A stretch of 64,000 bases of DNA, taken from contig JAEUWY010000006.1 of NCBI GenBank assembly GCA_022059125.1, positions 496,001 through 560,000 of the forward strand, in the 5' to 3' direction. The notes beneath the pieces were generated by a model. The model made no database searches. It had not been told where the DNA came from and saw only the letters and a program-made list of their open reading frames with translations. The position numbers and the translations under genes were made by a program. The first letter of the stretch is position 1, and each line of letters starts with the position of its first letter. Positions 47,601 to 60,218 of the stretch are shown here, in pieces. The DNA comes from Corynespora cassiicola (taxonomy: Eukaryota > Ascomycota > Dothideomycetes > Pleosporales > Corynesporascaceae).

Positions 47601-47863
47601 CTGTGCCAGGACGAACCTGGCCACGGCGGCTGGAGGCTCGGCTGCAGCGTGGCTGCGCACGTTGCCTGGACGACGCCCGCAACTCTAAACAATCCCCCAC
47701 GCACACCACCATGGACCCGGCACCTCCGAACCACCACCGCTCGCCCTAATCCACAGGTACCGCAGATTGAAGACGCCCTTCTCGCCGCATCTGCTTGCCT
47801 CAAATTGCCTGTTTATTGATTCTCTGAGCGCCCTTACGTCGGTCCCCAGCGGCTCCAGTCGCA
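44606..47863. other. 3.3-kb gene-poor region
   Basis: The longest stretch without a supported gene. The left end carries the pectin lyase promoter. The middle (about 45.3-46.8 kb) is AT-rich and has only short frames without domains. The right end (47.1-47.86 kb) is GC-rich with overlapping open frames on both strands and is most likely the chitin synthase promoter and 5' leader. I see no tRNA, transposase remnant or clear repeat here. Confidence 0.5.
44698..44705 (-). promoter_or_regulatory. TATA box of the pectin lyase gene
   Basis: On the minus strand the sequence reads GTATATAAAC, a strong TATA box about 95 bp before the ATG at 44605. Confidence 0.6.
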
Positions 47864-50800
47864 ATGGACGGCCATTCCACGCCACACGGCCACGGGCAGC
47901 ACGCTTACGGCCGCCCGCCTGCATACGACGACGACGGCACCCCTAACCACCCGCACTCTGGGTCAACAATGCGCTTGTTGACAAACGCCGAAGACACCCA
48001 GAGCTACATCCAGTACGTACCACCACTTCCCTGCTTCCACTCCCCGTCCTCTTTTGCGTCTTCATTTCCGTCCACCTTTCTCTTTCATATGTCCGGACAT
48101 ACTCATCCTGTATTTCTGTCATAGGACAGTCTCCATGTCTGAATCAGCCTCTCTTCTCTCTGGTGCCAACAGCGCCGCCGCGACCCTCGGCAACCGCCAG
48201 GCCAATCCATCCGAAGTTGGACGCCAGGCGGCTGCCGAGGATGCCATAGTCGATCTTCTCCGCGAAGCCGACTCTGCGCTCAGGTCGCGACCGGCTGCCT
48301 CCGGCCCGTCAGAGACGATGCCCAAGAGGAAGTCCATCAAGGCGCGATTCGTGGACCGCCTGTCTCCCTCCAAACCAAAGGAAAGCCCAGACTTACCCAT
48401 GTATGAACCACCCAGGCCTCCATCGCCATTGTCGCGATCCTACCACCCCTCCACTGCTCAGATGCCGCTGTCGAGAACGCCTTCGGTGCTCGACACGGCT
48501 CCCAATATGCCTCCACCGGGAGACGACATGGACCCATACCTCCCGTACCGCCGCCCCATCTCACCAGACCGCGCCATGCCCACGCGCCCATACTCGCCCA
48601 CACGCACTTCGGCAGACTATGCCCGCACTTCGGCCGACTATGCTCGCACATCCGCCGACTACGCTCGTACCTCCGCCGACTACGCTCGCACCTCCGCCGA
48701 TTACGGGCGAACCTCGAACGACTACACGCGCCCGCCGGCTACATCTGTGCCCTACGAACCGGCAGACATCAACGGAAGTCCGCGGCCAGGTACCCCTTCG
48801 TCGCGGTATGGAGGACGCCCGGGAAGCCCCAAGAGGCCTCTCCCCCCAGCTCCTCTCTTCGCCGGTGGAAGGCCCATCTCTCGCGACTCCAACGCGACAG
48901 TCGACATGACCTCCATCCCAATTCATGATGATGACGTCTTCACTGACGACATGGATGACCGGCCCATCATGAACTCACGCGACTCGTACATGACCGAGGA
49001 TACATTTACGGAGGACGATTACCCAGCCATGAGCGAAAAGGAGGAGCACTACGGCCCTGCCCCGGATGGCGCCCAGACACGACGTGGAGCACGACCGGCT
49101 GTCATGACCAAGAAAGAAGTCCGCCTCATCAACGGAGAGCTCATTCTGGAGTGCAAAATCCCTACCATTCTCTACAGTTTTCTCCCGCGTCGCGACGATA
49201 TAGAGTTTACTCACATGCGCTACACCGCCGTAACATGCGATCCAGATGATTTTGTCGAGCGAGGATACAAGCTGCGCCAAAACATTGGCGTCACGGCTCG
49301 TGAGACTGAGCTTTTAATTTGTGTCACCATGTACAACGAAAACGAAATCGACTTTACGCGAACCATGCACGGCGTCATGCGCAACATCAGCCACTTTTGC
49401 TCTCGTACAAAATCTCGAACTTGGGGAAAGGACGGTTGGCAGAAGATTGTTGTCTGCATCATTTCCGATGGCCGGCAAAAAGTGAACCCCCGGACTTTGG
49501 ATGCCCTGGCTGCCATGGGATGTTACCAGAATGGTATCGCAAAGAATCACGTCAACCAGCGCGAGGTCACGGCTCACATGTACGAATACACCACTCAGGT
49601 CTCTCTAGATTCGGACTTGAAGTTTAAGGGTGCCGAGAAGGGAATTGTTCCCGTGCAGATGATTTTCTGTCTCAAAGAGCGAAACCAGAAGAAGCTCAAT
49701 TCGCACCGTTGGTGCTTCAACGCTATCGGAAAGTCTCTCAACCCCAATGTTTGCATTCTGCTCGATGTCGGAACCAAGCCCGGACCTAAGGCACTATACC
49801 ATCTTTGGAAAGCATTCGACATGGATTCATCCGTTGCTGGTGCTGCCGGTGAAATCAAGGCAGGTAAAGGAAAGGGATGGCTTGGCCTTTTGAATCCTTT
49901 GGTTGCTTCGCAGAACTTCGAGTACAAGATGTCCAATATTCTCGACAAACCGTTGGAATCAGTATTTGGATACATTACTGTGTTGCCCGGTGCTCTTTCC
50001 GCATATCGATACCACGCTCTGCAAAACGACCACACTGGTCATGGACCGTTGAGCCAATACTTCAAGGGCGAGACACTGCACGGTCAGGATGCGGATATCT
50101 TCACAGCCAACATGTATCTTGCTGAGGATCGTATTCTCTGCTGGGAGCTTGTCGCGAAACGTAGTGAACAGTGGGTCTTGAAGTATGTCAAGGCAGCCAC
50201 TGGTGAGACCGACGTGCCAGGTAAGCCATTTTCGCCGAGCCTTCTGATTTTGCCTAACATGAATAGATACCGTGCCTGAATTCATCTCCCAGCGTCGACG
50301 TTGGCTGAACGGTGCCTTTTTCGCTGCTGTATACTCTCTCCTTCACTTCAAGCAAGTATGGGAGACAGACCATACCATCTGGCGCAAAACACTGCTGCAC
50401 ATTGAATTCGTATACCAATTCGTGTCGCTCATGTTTACCTTCTTCTCGCTCGCCAATTTCTACCTGACCTTCTACTTTGTCGCCGGTTCTCTCGCGGACC
50501 CGCGACTCGATCCATTTGGCCACAGCATCGGAAAAGTCCTCTTCATGATGATGAGATACACTTGTGTCCTCTTGATTTGCATGCAATTTATCCTCAGCAT
50601 GGGCAATCGACCTCAGGGAGCCAAAAAGATGTTCTTGTGGAGCATGGTGGGGTACTGCATCATCATGGCCTATACCACGTTCGCCTCCATATACATTGTC
50701 GTCATTCAGCTCAGGGATCCAGAGTCTGATAAGTCTCTGGGCAACAACGTCTTTACGAATGTGATCGTTTCGACTGCAGCGACCATTGGCTTGTACTTCC

Positions 50801-51543
50801 TCATGTCCTTTATGTATCTGGATCCATGGCACATGTTCACCTCCTCGGGTCAATACTTCGCCCTGCTTCCGAGTTACATCTGTACGCTTCAGGTGTATGC
50901 CTTTTGTAATACCCACGACATCACTTGGGGAACCAAGGGAGACAACGTGGCCAAAACAGATCTCGGAGATGCCAAAACCAAGAGCGGCAATGTCGTCGAA
51001 GTCGAAATGCCCTCGGAACAACTCGATATCGACAGCGGCTATGACGAAGCACTGCGCAATCTGCGCGACCGTGTCGAAGTCCCCGAGCCCGGCATCAACG
51101 AGGCTCAAGCCCAGGAAGACTACTACCGCGCTGTCCGCACCTACGTGGTCGTCATTTGGCTCATTTCAAACGCCATCCTCGCGATGGCCGTCTCGGAAGC
51201 GTACCCCCAAGGCAGCAACATTGGCGAGAACTTTTACCTCAAGTTTATTCTCTGGGCCGTTGCGGGTCTGGCCCTCTTCCGTGCTATTGGATCTACATCC
51301 TTCCTCATCATCAACTCGATCCACTCGCTCATGGAGGCGAAGCTCAAGTGGGGTGATCGTAAGTCTGAGGGCTCGACGTCGTCGCGTACGGGCTTGGGCG
51401 GCGGCAAGAAGAGGTGGGGTAAGGGATGGGGAAATGGCGGTGCGAGTTGGTGGAGTGGGTCTGAGATTAGCTCCAAGGTCAGCTCCTGGGCGCCGAGTTC
51501 GTGGGGTGGGAGTCGCTGGAGTGGAAGCAGCCTGGGGAAGTAA
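47864..51543 (+). CDS. chitin synthase, division 1 (class I-III)
   Basis: Exons 47864-48012, 48125-50220 and 50267-51543 (introns of 112 and 46 bp) give 1173 residues, longer than the usual ~900. The first ~380 residues are a hydrophilic, Pro/Ser-rich tail with a heptapeptide repeat (48603-48728). The catalytic part has the TMYNEN start, [40 protein letters not shown] and QRRRWLNG, rebuilt in part across intron 2. About seven membrane segments follow, then a Gly/Ser/Trp-rich C-terminus. It polymerises UDP-GlcNAc into chitin at the plasma membrane. Wording of the core ([14 protein letters not shown]) seems closest to class III, but the class needs a tree. The long tail suggests added regulation by phosphorylation. 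Confidence 0.93.
48603..48728 (+). repeat. six 21-bp tandem units within the chitin synthase gene
   Basis: Six consecutive 21-base units encode RTSADYA four times, then RTSADYG and RTSNDYT. Synonymous third-base differences between units show the array is not brand new, while the first five are almost identical in protein. Confidence 0.9.
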
Positions 51544-52725
51544 AAGGGTTGGTAAATGTTATGTTTCGGAGCTGAGATTGCGGAGGGATTGATGAGTGGT
51601 GGACGGTGCGGGGTTGAAAGGGGTGGCTGGGAGAACTTGCATGCGAGGTTCCTGCCGTCCTTTTGGCTTTGATGTCTACCACGGCACAGGTTTTTGTCTT
51701 TGTTTTTTTACGTCTTCCTTTCTTTTTTTTCTTTTCATGACCTGAAGCATGAGCGTGGCGTTGTGTCTTGTCATGGCCCCCCGGTAAGCTTTGTTTCTTG
51801 ATGACAGGCATATCTTTTGTCGATGAGGTTGGGGATCCTTTTTTGGTTGCTTATTATATACCATGGTGCGCTCTCGGGTGATGGGCCGAGATGTGGTGAT
51901 TTGTCCAGCTGGTGAATTGGCTGGAGGGAGGGGTTGATGAAGGTATGAAGGGATGATTGGGATGGAGGATTATGATGGGAATTGGGATATGAAAGGGTGG
52001 GTATGAAGGTAATGTTTGTATTTATGTATGGATACCTCTTTGGCTTGGTGGGTAATGAAAAAATGTTTGTGTTTTGAGTGTTTGTTGTTATCAAAGATCT
52101 CGGGTGATGTAAAATACTTAAGAGGCGTGTGCTTCCTGTGTCTCTAGGCCATGTTAGGAACCGATTTCTTAAGTGTATTCAAAAATTATATAGAGGACCA
52201 TATCTATAAACACTAGTATCTTAGGAAACAATAAATGACCGAAATCGGGCCGCATTGAGTGTATGTTTGAGCTTTTAGACCCCACAATTCCCCCGTGTGA
52301 TGATCAAATCTCTCTTGGATATAAAGTACTTGTATGCTATATTACTGTTTGAACTCAGGTCTAAGCCAGGAGCAGTGCCTGGAGTGACCAATGAAGTAGA
52401 GAGCTTAAATGGCAGGCGCTGCAAGATGATGCAGAAGGCAAAATCTGTATTATGAACGCGGCCCTCACGAATCTCATAGGCTGGTATGACTGGTAACTAT
52501 ATTGCCAAGGGGCAGGGCATAAGCATATCGCCCAAGGCTGAGGGCGGGGCTGACAAGAAGATTACTGGCCAAAACTGCCTGGCATCTAGGTTTCGGCATT
52601 CCTATTTAACTGCAGGCTTCCTGGGCTTTATGGGCCTTCAATTCCCATCCCCAATTAATTTTTTCAGTGGCAAAATTTGCTTGAAGTCCGATTTTGGGTG
52701 GCGTTCTATAACCTATTTATTTAAA
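51544..52725. other. intergenic region after chitin synthase
   Basis: About 1.2 kb. The first part is the chitin synthase 3' region with a long T/C-rich tract around 51690-51740. The rest is AT-rich. The frame at 52486 continues into the NACHT gene but lacks conserved sequence before the ATG at 52726. Confidence 0.5.
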
Positions 52726-55700
52726 ATGTCGCTTGCTTTGCGAAGTGCTTCGCGGTTGAAGGCTGAAGTACGATTGGCCCAGGCCGTGTCTCAATATGAA
52801 TTAGACTTGTCTGCAACACAGAGGGCCACTTTTCGCAACCAAAAATCCAGATATATCGCAAGCCCTCCAGAACTACGTGAAGTCATGGCTCTAACCGCAG
52901 AGATCGATAGCCAATATTTTGGAAAGACTGGCGGTCGCTGTCTAGGGCCTCGGCTTACCAATTTCCTCCAAGGGATCCAACAATTTGCTGCGCTTGGTGA
53001 TGTTGTTGTCGGAGGATCACAAAACATCATTGCATGTAGCATCTGGGCAATCGCTCGTATGTCTTTACTGGTTAGTTTGGATTTCACTGGTCGTATAGTC
53101 AGTTACTGATTCTTTTAGTTGGTCGCGAATTACTCCACTTACGTTGAACGACTCTCTACAATGCTTATGGTTGTTGGTCGCTCAGCTCCACGCTATGAGA
53201 ATATGTCCCTGATATATTCAAATTCGAGATCACTGCAGTCTCAGCTTTCGGAGTATTTCATTGTCGTGGTTTCTCTATGTCACCATATGCTCAAATTTTC
53301 GCAAAAGTCCATGCTTCGGCAGCTGAGCATGACATCGAGTGTTTCTGAGATCGATACATTCCAAGCAAAGTTGGATATTTACTCTCAATCAATTAAAGAG
53401 GAGGTAGAACTCTTAACTCTCCGCAATATCGATAATGAGGCGCGAGAAAATTCTCGTTTTAGGGCCATATCAAGCAAGCAAGCCAAATCTGCAGCTCATC
53501 GACATACCAAGGCCACAAATCTTCGAGTCCTCGACTTTTTCTCTCGTTACGACCACCAAACAACGTGGAAACAAACCCGGAAATTGGGAAACACCACTCT
53601 TTTTGATCAACACACCGACTACCAAAATTGGAAAAAAGAACATGACTCCAGTACCATCCTATTTACCGGTAAACTGGGATCAGGAAAATCGGTTTTATTA
53701 GCAAATATCGTTGATGATCTCTCCATTCATGTGCAAGATGGAAGCACTCAAGTAGTTCATTTCTTTTGTCGCCATGATGTCCGGGAGAGTTTACGAGCAC
53801 GGACCATTTTGGGTTCTCTGGCGCGACAACTACTCTCTACGATACCAGATCTTACGAAGCTCTCTGAGGAATGCGATAAGCTTGGTATCACATCCGAATC
53901 GGAAATAATACGCAAACTCATCCTCCAAGCCTTGCCACCCGGACACAAGGCTTTCGTGGTCCTTGATGGTATTGATGAATGCGAATCTTCAGAGAAGAAT
54001 ATTTTAATACCGGAACTCCTAGAACTACAAAAGGAGTTAAAGATATTTCTCTGTATATCCTTTCGACTGGAGGCAAATGACCAGGCCATATCCACTTTCA
54101 CTAATTTACAGTCGGTCAAGATAATCAGGATACCAGATGATAACTCAGACATTGACAGCTTCATCAGTAATGAGCTTCAGCGTTGCATTCAGTCGAATAT
54201 ACTCACGATAAACGATCCCAACCTTGTTTTTGATATACAAACTGCTCTTCTGGAAAAATCTCAGGGCATTTTCCTCGGGGTAGCCCTCCAAATACAGACG
54301 CTGTGTACAATGCTTTCAGACCATGATATTCGAAAAGCAATCAACAACCTTCCCAAAGATTTATCGGAAACATTTTTCGCATCCTGAAGGGGTCTCAGAA
54401 TTCAGTCAACTTGTCACAAAGACTAGTCTTGGAGGTGATCCTTGCTGCCTATCGTCCTCTTACATTAGAGGAATTGAGAGAAGCCTTAAGTGTTACGCCC
54501 GGTGATACTATATGGAACGCTGAGAAGCTTATCAACGACATGTCTTCAGCACTAGGCTGTTGCGGTTGCCTGATCATTATCGATGAAGAGGAGTATACCG
54601 TACGCTTCATTCATCATAGTGTCAAACAGTTCATCCTTGGCGAGTTTCGCGATCCAGAAAAAGTCGGATTCTCTATAGAAAAGGTGCACCTGACAATGGC
54701 AGACATCATTGTCACATACCTCAGCTATGGAGTCTTCGGTACTGCAATATCGAAAGGAAATGTCCCCCCGATCAACGTACAATCAACTCCTTCAAGAGTC
54801 ATTGAATCTACTAAAGGTTCTTCTAGGGTTATTCAAAAATTTGCCTTGAAATTCTTGGTCAATAGAAAGAAAGACATTGATATCAGCAGAACGCTTGCCG
54901 AATTACGCATATCGGCTCCTTCGTATGGCACCAGGGACTTCCATCTTCATCATTACGCGCATTACCATTGGACAAAGCACATAATATCTCAAACGGAGCC
55001 CAGTTCAACCCTGAGAAATTTGTTACCCAACTTGATACACGACAGAGCCTCAACCTTAGATGGAACAGGTCAGCACTGCTGGAATTTACTCTGGTGGGCT
55101 GCATCCAATCATCATTTCGATACCATGGCGTTGCTACTCCAAACGAGAAAAGGCTATTTCTCGCCCGACGATCCTGATGAAGCAGGCTTGCTCTATTTAT
55201 GGGCCCAATTTACTGGCCATTAATTCTTGTCTTCTTTGCTTCCACATGATAACCTTTCCGATTCTGGATGGCAAGAAGACTGCAAGAGCCTACTTGAGCT
55301 TGTATCAGCTAGAGGTAACGCACAAATGGTCACTCTGCTCCTCCAAAGATTTCCAAAAATTGGCCCTCAAGATGAAATCTATGCCGATGCAATCAGGACT
55401 GGATCCAAATCAGACAATGTAGACGTTGTGGATATCCTCCTTCGAATGACATTTGAGTGCGATCAGATCATGTCGATAAAGCATTACAATGAGGCCCTCC
55501 ACACCGCTTGCAGAGAAGGACATGAACAGCTTGTCGGTCGCATCATATGTCACTGCCCTCCCGGCCATGAGCACAGTTGGGAATTCAACAAATCAATAAT
55601 TTGTTCGGCAATACGTGGCCATTCATCAATCGTCAGAATTTTATGTTGCCACCCAAAAACCTTTAGACTTCGTTCTATCACCAGCATTGAGGACTTAATG

Positions 55701-56636
55701 ATCGAAAAACTCGAGCGGAAGGTGTCCAGCTTCCTGGAAACATACATTCACAGTGGCAACAACGCTGTTCAGGATCGGACCAGGAAGCCACTTATCGAGT
55801 CAGCTGAGGAAGGACTTATCGATATCCTCAAAGCCGTTATAGAAGATGCCAAAGAATATGGAGGACCACAGGGTCTGGACGATCTGAACCTTACACAGGC
55901 ACTCTTAGTTGCGTCAAGACGAGGCTCTCTAGACGTTGCCTTACTTCTCCTGGAATATGGTGCGCAGATAGATGGAGGAAATATTGATGAGCCCACAACA
56001 ATTTATGAGGCATCGGAAAATGGACAACTTGAGATGGTAAAATACTTACTGGATAATGGAGGATATCGAGAATTTGTACACACTAAATGGGAACCAATCT
56101 GTGTGGCCGCCAAAAACGGACATTTTGCAATAGTCAAACTACTGACAGAAAATAGGGAGTACGCTCGCCGTGTTCTTCATACGGATGGACTGGAGTGCAG
56201 AAATTATGAGATCATGAAGCTTCTGATCAACAGAGGATTTGAGGCGCCAAATCTTGGCGATGAGAATTTCCTTTCCGTTGTAATATGGGCAGTAGAGATG
56301 AACAACTTGGAACTAGTCAGTATGCTAGTCGAGAAGGGTGCGGAGTGGCTTAGTCCCGCAGAAGGGGGGGAAAGTATCTTGCATTTTGTTTCTACGCCTG
56401 AAATTGCGCGTTACTTCATAGACAAAGGCGCAAACGTCAACGCAATCGACCTTAAAGGATCTACACCACTTCATGTAGCTGCAAGATTAGGATACGTCGA
56501 GACTGTTCAAGTACTTCTTGATAATGGAGCATCCGTCGAGATCACGGACAAAAATGGGATGACTGCTCTCAGTTTGGCATCAGTCTATAAACGTTTCAGC
56601 GTTTATCAAAAGATAAAGCAGGTACTAAAAAGATAA
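52726..56636 (+). pseudogene. NACHT-ankyrin (NLR-like STAND) gene, broken
   Basis: Exon 1 is 52726-53070, then a 48-bp intron (53071-53118) and a long exon to 56636. The N-terminal ~200 residues are the helical domain common before fungal NACHT modules (RCLGPRLTNFLQGIQQF). The NACHT follows with Walker A GKLGSGKS and Walker B FVVLDGIDECE, then a winged-helix part (RPLTLEELREALSVTPGD, VRFIHHSVKQF), then ankyrin repeats ending with GSTPLHVAARLGYVETVQVLLDNGA. Two lesions break it: a missing base in a T5 run near 54375 (the protein continues in the next frame), and an in-frame TAA at 55221-55223. Fungal NLRs sense non-self and trigger cell death. Both lesions could be real inactivation; the first alone could be a sequencing slip. 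Confidence 0.82.
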
Positions 56637-57646
56637 GATTCACAATCGAAATTCTGAGAGAATAGTGCTTGTGATAAAAATGAAGCCACATGGTTGCGAA
56701 TTACTGTATTAGTGTAGGAAGATGACGGTACATGGAGCTAGGTTTTATATTGCCCTAGATTAGGAGCTTACAAGCATTCTAACAGCTTTTTATCGAATGC
56801 TAATGCAATATTTCTAGTCTGCACTTTAGTTGCAAGGTGTGATTGTTTTATACGTGCTTATTTTGGTCCTGATCAAAACCCAGGGCCCGGGCTTGTACTC
56901 TGACGCGGCATTCAAACCCAGCTTTCTGGGACACCGTTTTCCTGGCTTTTGAACACCACTATCGCCTCTCATTAAAACCACACATTTTGTATGTTCGTCC
57001 CTGTTGATCAATTTCAAAAGGTTGGGGCCCGACCAGACATTTATTTTTCGATGAAATTCGGATGCGGTGTTTGGGGTCCGGCCGAGGCGGTCTCGCCTCA
57101 AGCCACATCCAAAAGAACCCCTACATTTCCCGTTCTACTCCAATCACCAGCCTAAGCATGACGATCTACCGACTGCCCGCGTGTCAAGACTAGGTGATTT
57201 GTTCGCCTGGCCCCGCGAGCCATGTCGGCCCAGCCCCACGGAATCTCAGCCGGGAAACCTTGTTCCTGGACAGTCGACTTCCTATAGTGGCGTAGTGCTT
57301 GTCGTCTCAGCTCGTATCCCTTTCGGAAGCTCAAGTTGCGGACGCCATCTCGGGCGGGCCGTATTTGAGGGCTTGCACTCGCACTTTGGGGCGTCCGGAT
57401 GCCTGTCGATTCGCCGCCAACGATAACACCTCGTTTCTCTGGGCGGGGTGCTTCTGATCACTTCTCTCTACTTTTCGGAGCTCGCGTACGATTCGATCAA
57501 TGTCTGCAAACCACCAGCTCCAACGGAGAAGGTTCATCTAGTACCGATACGAAGACAGTCGACGAACGACGTTCACGGATGCCTCATACGATATCCTAGG
57601 TCGCGCTAGATCCCCGCAGCGCCTCACCCGTCTCCAGCCTGCCACT
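56637..57646. other. intergenic region before the first single-pass membrane protein
   Basis: About 1 kb. Its GC content rises from about 56.9 kb, likely the promoter and leader of the gene at 57647. Open frames on both strands (for example 57067-57426) have no domain and overlap each other. Confidence 0.45.
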
Positions 57647-58147
57647 ATGGTCGACCAAAATGCCAACGCCCCAACGCCACTGAGCTCGTCGAGCTCAGAG
57701 ACATCGCCGACGCCCCATCCACAGAACAAGTTGTCAACGCCGACGGTTGTTCGAGCTGGCGAGATGATGTTGATATTTTCTCTAGTATTGATCTCCTTCG
57801 TATGCTTCTTCGTCGCGTTGCACTTCTATTTGAAGAGACGCAAACGGCATCGCAAGCCCAAGAACAAAAAGGACAAGAAGATCAAGAGAAAATCCATACA
57901 AGGGCAGTCTGAATTGGATGCAGAAAGGAAAGAGGTGGCGGAGCTGGTCGGTACACCAATCTGCGAAATGGGCGACTCGGAACCGCGCCACGAGATGGAG
58001 GATGCCGAAGTGCACGAGAGATATACCACTCTAGAGGCACCCTCGCCGGCACATTTGGAAGCTGGCGACACGCTACAACGATCCAATTCCCAAACGGTCG
58101 AGCCTGATGCTAGACAGTACTCGGTTTACTGGTCCGCAAGATTATAA
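57647..58147 (+). CDS. single-pass membrane protein with basic stalk and E-L-x-A-E tail motif (1)
   Basis: One exon, 166 residues. A Ser/Thr/Pro-rich N-terminal ~38 residues lead to one membrane segment (about residues 39-62, MMLIFSLVLISFVCFFVALHF), directly followed by a strongly basic stretch (KRRKRHRKPKNKKDKK). The basic side predicts N-out, C-in topology. The tail holds an E-L-D-A-E-x-K segment and, 14 residues from its start, G-T-P-I-C-E-M. The same spaced pattern occurs in the protein at 61492, so the two are related. No enzymatic domain is seen and there is no cleavable signal peptide. Function unknown; anchor or sensor roles are possible. The start ATG follows a GCCACT context. Confidence 0.65.
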   Translation: MVDQNANAPTPLSSSSSETSPTPHPQNKLSTPTVVRAGEMMLIFSLVLISFVCFFVALHFYLKRRKRHRKPKNKKDKKIKRKSIQGQSELDAERKEVAELVGTPICEMGDSEPRHEMEDAEVHERYTTLEAPSPAHLEAGDTLQRSNSQTVEPDARQYSVYWSARL

Positions 58148-58833
58148 TGTCTGCCAGAATCCCGAGAAGATTGGAACACTAAATTATAATTCAACGCGCA
58201 AAATATTGGCTCTACATAAAGTGGTCATCCTAAGAGAAAGGTACCAAGTTGTGTCGGTTGATTGTGCTTGTCATTTGCAAGAGATATCTGCATATTTTTT
58301 CAAAATTGCTCCATCTGTAAGTGTATCGCGCAAGATGTGTAAAGATGTTACTGAATATCATAGCAGTATGAACCCAGACTTTCATATCCAATCACTACCT
58401 AAACACGGTCATGTAGTCACTTTTTCTTTGAAGAACGAGGAGGGAATCGACATGACTGCCGACATTCCAGCCCCCAATCCCTCATTTCGACACTATATCG
58501 GTTACCGAGGATGAACGCACCTTTACCAAAGAGGAAGGTGCTGCAAATCGATATAGCCTTCAGCGCTCAATACGGAGAAGATGTGTGCCTATGGGAGGAA
58601 CACACTCCACCTAGCACTATATACCCCGCGGAAGCAACTGGCTTCCTTTTCCTTTGTATGGATTCTAACAGACGACTATCATATATCTAATACTACCTGA
58701 TATCATAGCACTCTCGTATTTCAGCAAGTGAGCATATGGCTTAGAAGCAGAATCATCGGTGGCATCTAGATCACGGTTCTCCATGTATTTTTTTTTCTTT
58801 TTAAATTTCGAGCGCCATATTGCTAATAGGTAA
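58148..58833. other. spacer with weak small frames
   Basis: About 690 bp. One frame continues from inside the membrane-protein gene to 58514, and another runs 58511-58690 (59 codons). Neither has a domain, and their codon use does not stand out. I see nothing I can support. Confidence 0.45.
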
Positions 58834-60218
58834 CTACTGTAACCTGTTAAACGCGTACAAGGCTTCCTTCTTGTGCTCCTTTTGGTTTTGGCCGTGGATG
58901 AACTTCCATCTCTCTGATAGGACATTCCGTATCTTATCCATATCTAAGCCAGTCTCCGTATTACGTCCACACAAGATCACACCAGTTCCATGACTGGATT
59001 TGATTATTCTCTGCGTCCTTGGCCGTCGGATCTGATCACAAGCTTTGAATGCTGGAACGATCTGGCTTGGGTCCTTGACTTCTCCTAAAAGGGTCTCCAA
59101 GATCATTGCGTCCTCCATCGCTTGGCCTGCACCTGACCCTTGCCATGGGGTCATGGAATGAGCTGCATCTCCCATGAGGCACACATGACCTTTGGAGTAC
59201 GTAGGTGCATCAACTTCATGGTGCCATTCAGCGTATGCTTTCAAGTCTGGGTTCTCTAGCATTGCCTAATTGGGTTAACAGTAGTTTTTTTTTTGTCTTG
59301 GATCATTCGCACGTACCTCGACCAAACTTCGTTTGATCGGCGTATCTGTCCAATTTGCGACAGCCTTTTCCAGCGCAGCTCGATCGAGATCTCTTTTCCA
59401 CTCGTTCTCCCCCCACGTTTCGTCGATCACTTGGCAAGCAACGCACTGCACGGTTTCCCCACCGTCTAGAACATCATGCATGAAAAATCCCCCATCTCCA
59501 ATCCATCCGTACTGTCTCTGCTCTTCAAAGTACTGTTCACCCAATATTTCCTTGGCTTTCTTCATCGGCAGCAGTGCCCGGCAGTCCCAAAACCCAGCAA
59601 GCTTTGGTTTTAGTGCAGGGTGGTCTGCACCAAGAATGTGCTCCCGGACATGACCATGTACACCGTCTGCCCCGATGACTGCATCCACTTCAAATTTCGA
59701 TTCATCATCAAAAGTTATTGTGACTCGGCCGGTGTTGAGCTGTTCCATACGAACGACTTTCTTGCTGGTGTGCATTTTCGACTTGTCAATTGGTTTCAGC
59801 AGTTCAGCAAGAAGCGCAGCCCTATGCACTACCTTGCCACGCTGCGGAGCTGCGAGATCGAATACCAAGGACATGGCACTGGGTCCAGAAGCCTGATTGA
59901 TGTTAGGAACATCTTTTTATCAACTCTCATCTCATCGCCCGATTGATCATGTCGATGGCATACCATACACATCCTGCTAGAGTTCATGAGTACCGCCCCA
60001 GCCCTATCGAGCGCTCCTATTACCGAGCCACCTATCTCTTTGAGATCGACTTGTCCATTTTGAGCAATACCCACTGCCGCTCCTCGCTCCGAGAACTCCG
60101 GTGCAGATTCGAAAATGTCGACATCAAGATGGGGATGCTTCATCAACGCGTTGGTCAACGTAGCGCCGGCGATACCGCCGCCGATGACTGCAATCTTGAT
60201 AGTAGGAATAGTACTCAT
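58834..60218 (-). CDS. FAD-dependent monooxygenase, salicylate hydroxylase-like
   Basis: Minus strand exons 60218-59964, 59892-59317 and 59265-58834 (introns of 71 and 51 bp) give 420 residues. The N-terminal Rossmann motif is IAVIGGGIAGATLT. The DG motif is GADGVHGHVREH and the GD motif GDAAHSMTPWQGSGAGQAMED. These place it in group A flavin hydroxylases near salicylate hydroxylase, which decarboxylates and hydroxylates salicylate to catechol with NADH. The ARG finger region (HRAALLAEL) is present. It sits between two related membrane-protein genes with no shared function evident. A role in breaking down plant salicylate or another aromatic acid is inferred. Start at 60218 has a good context and gives the full FAD motif. 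Confidence 0.92.
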
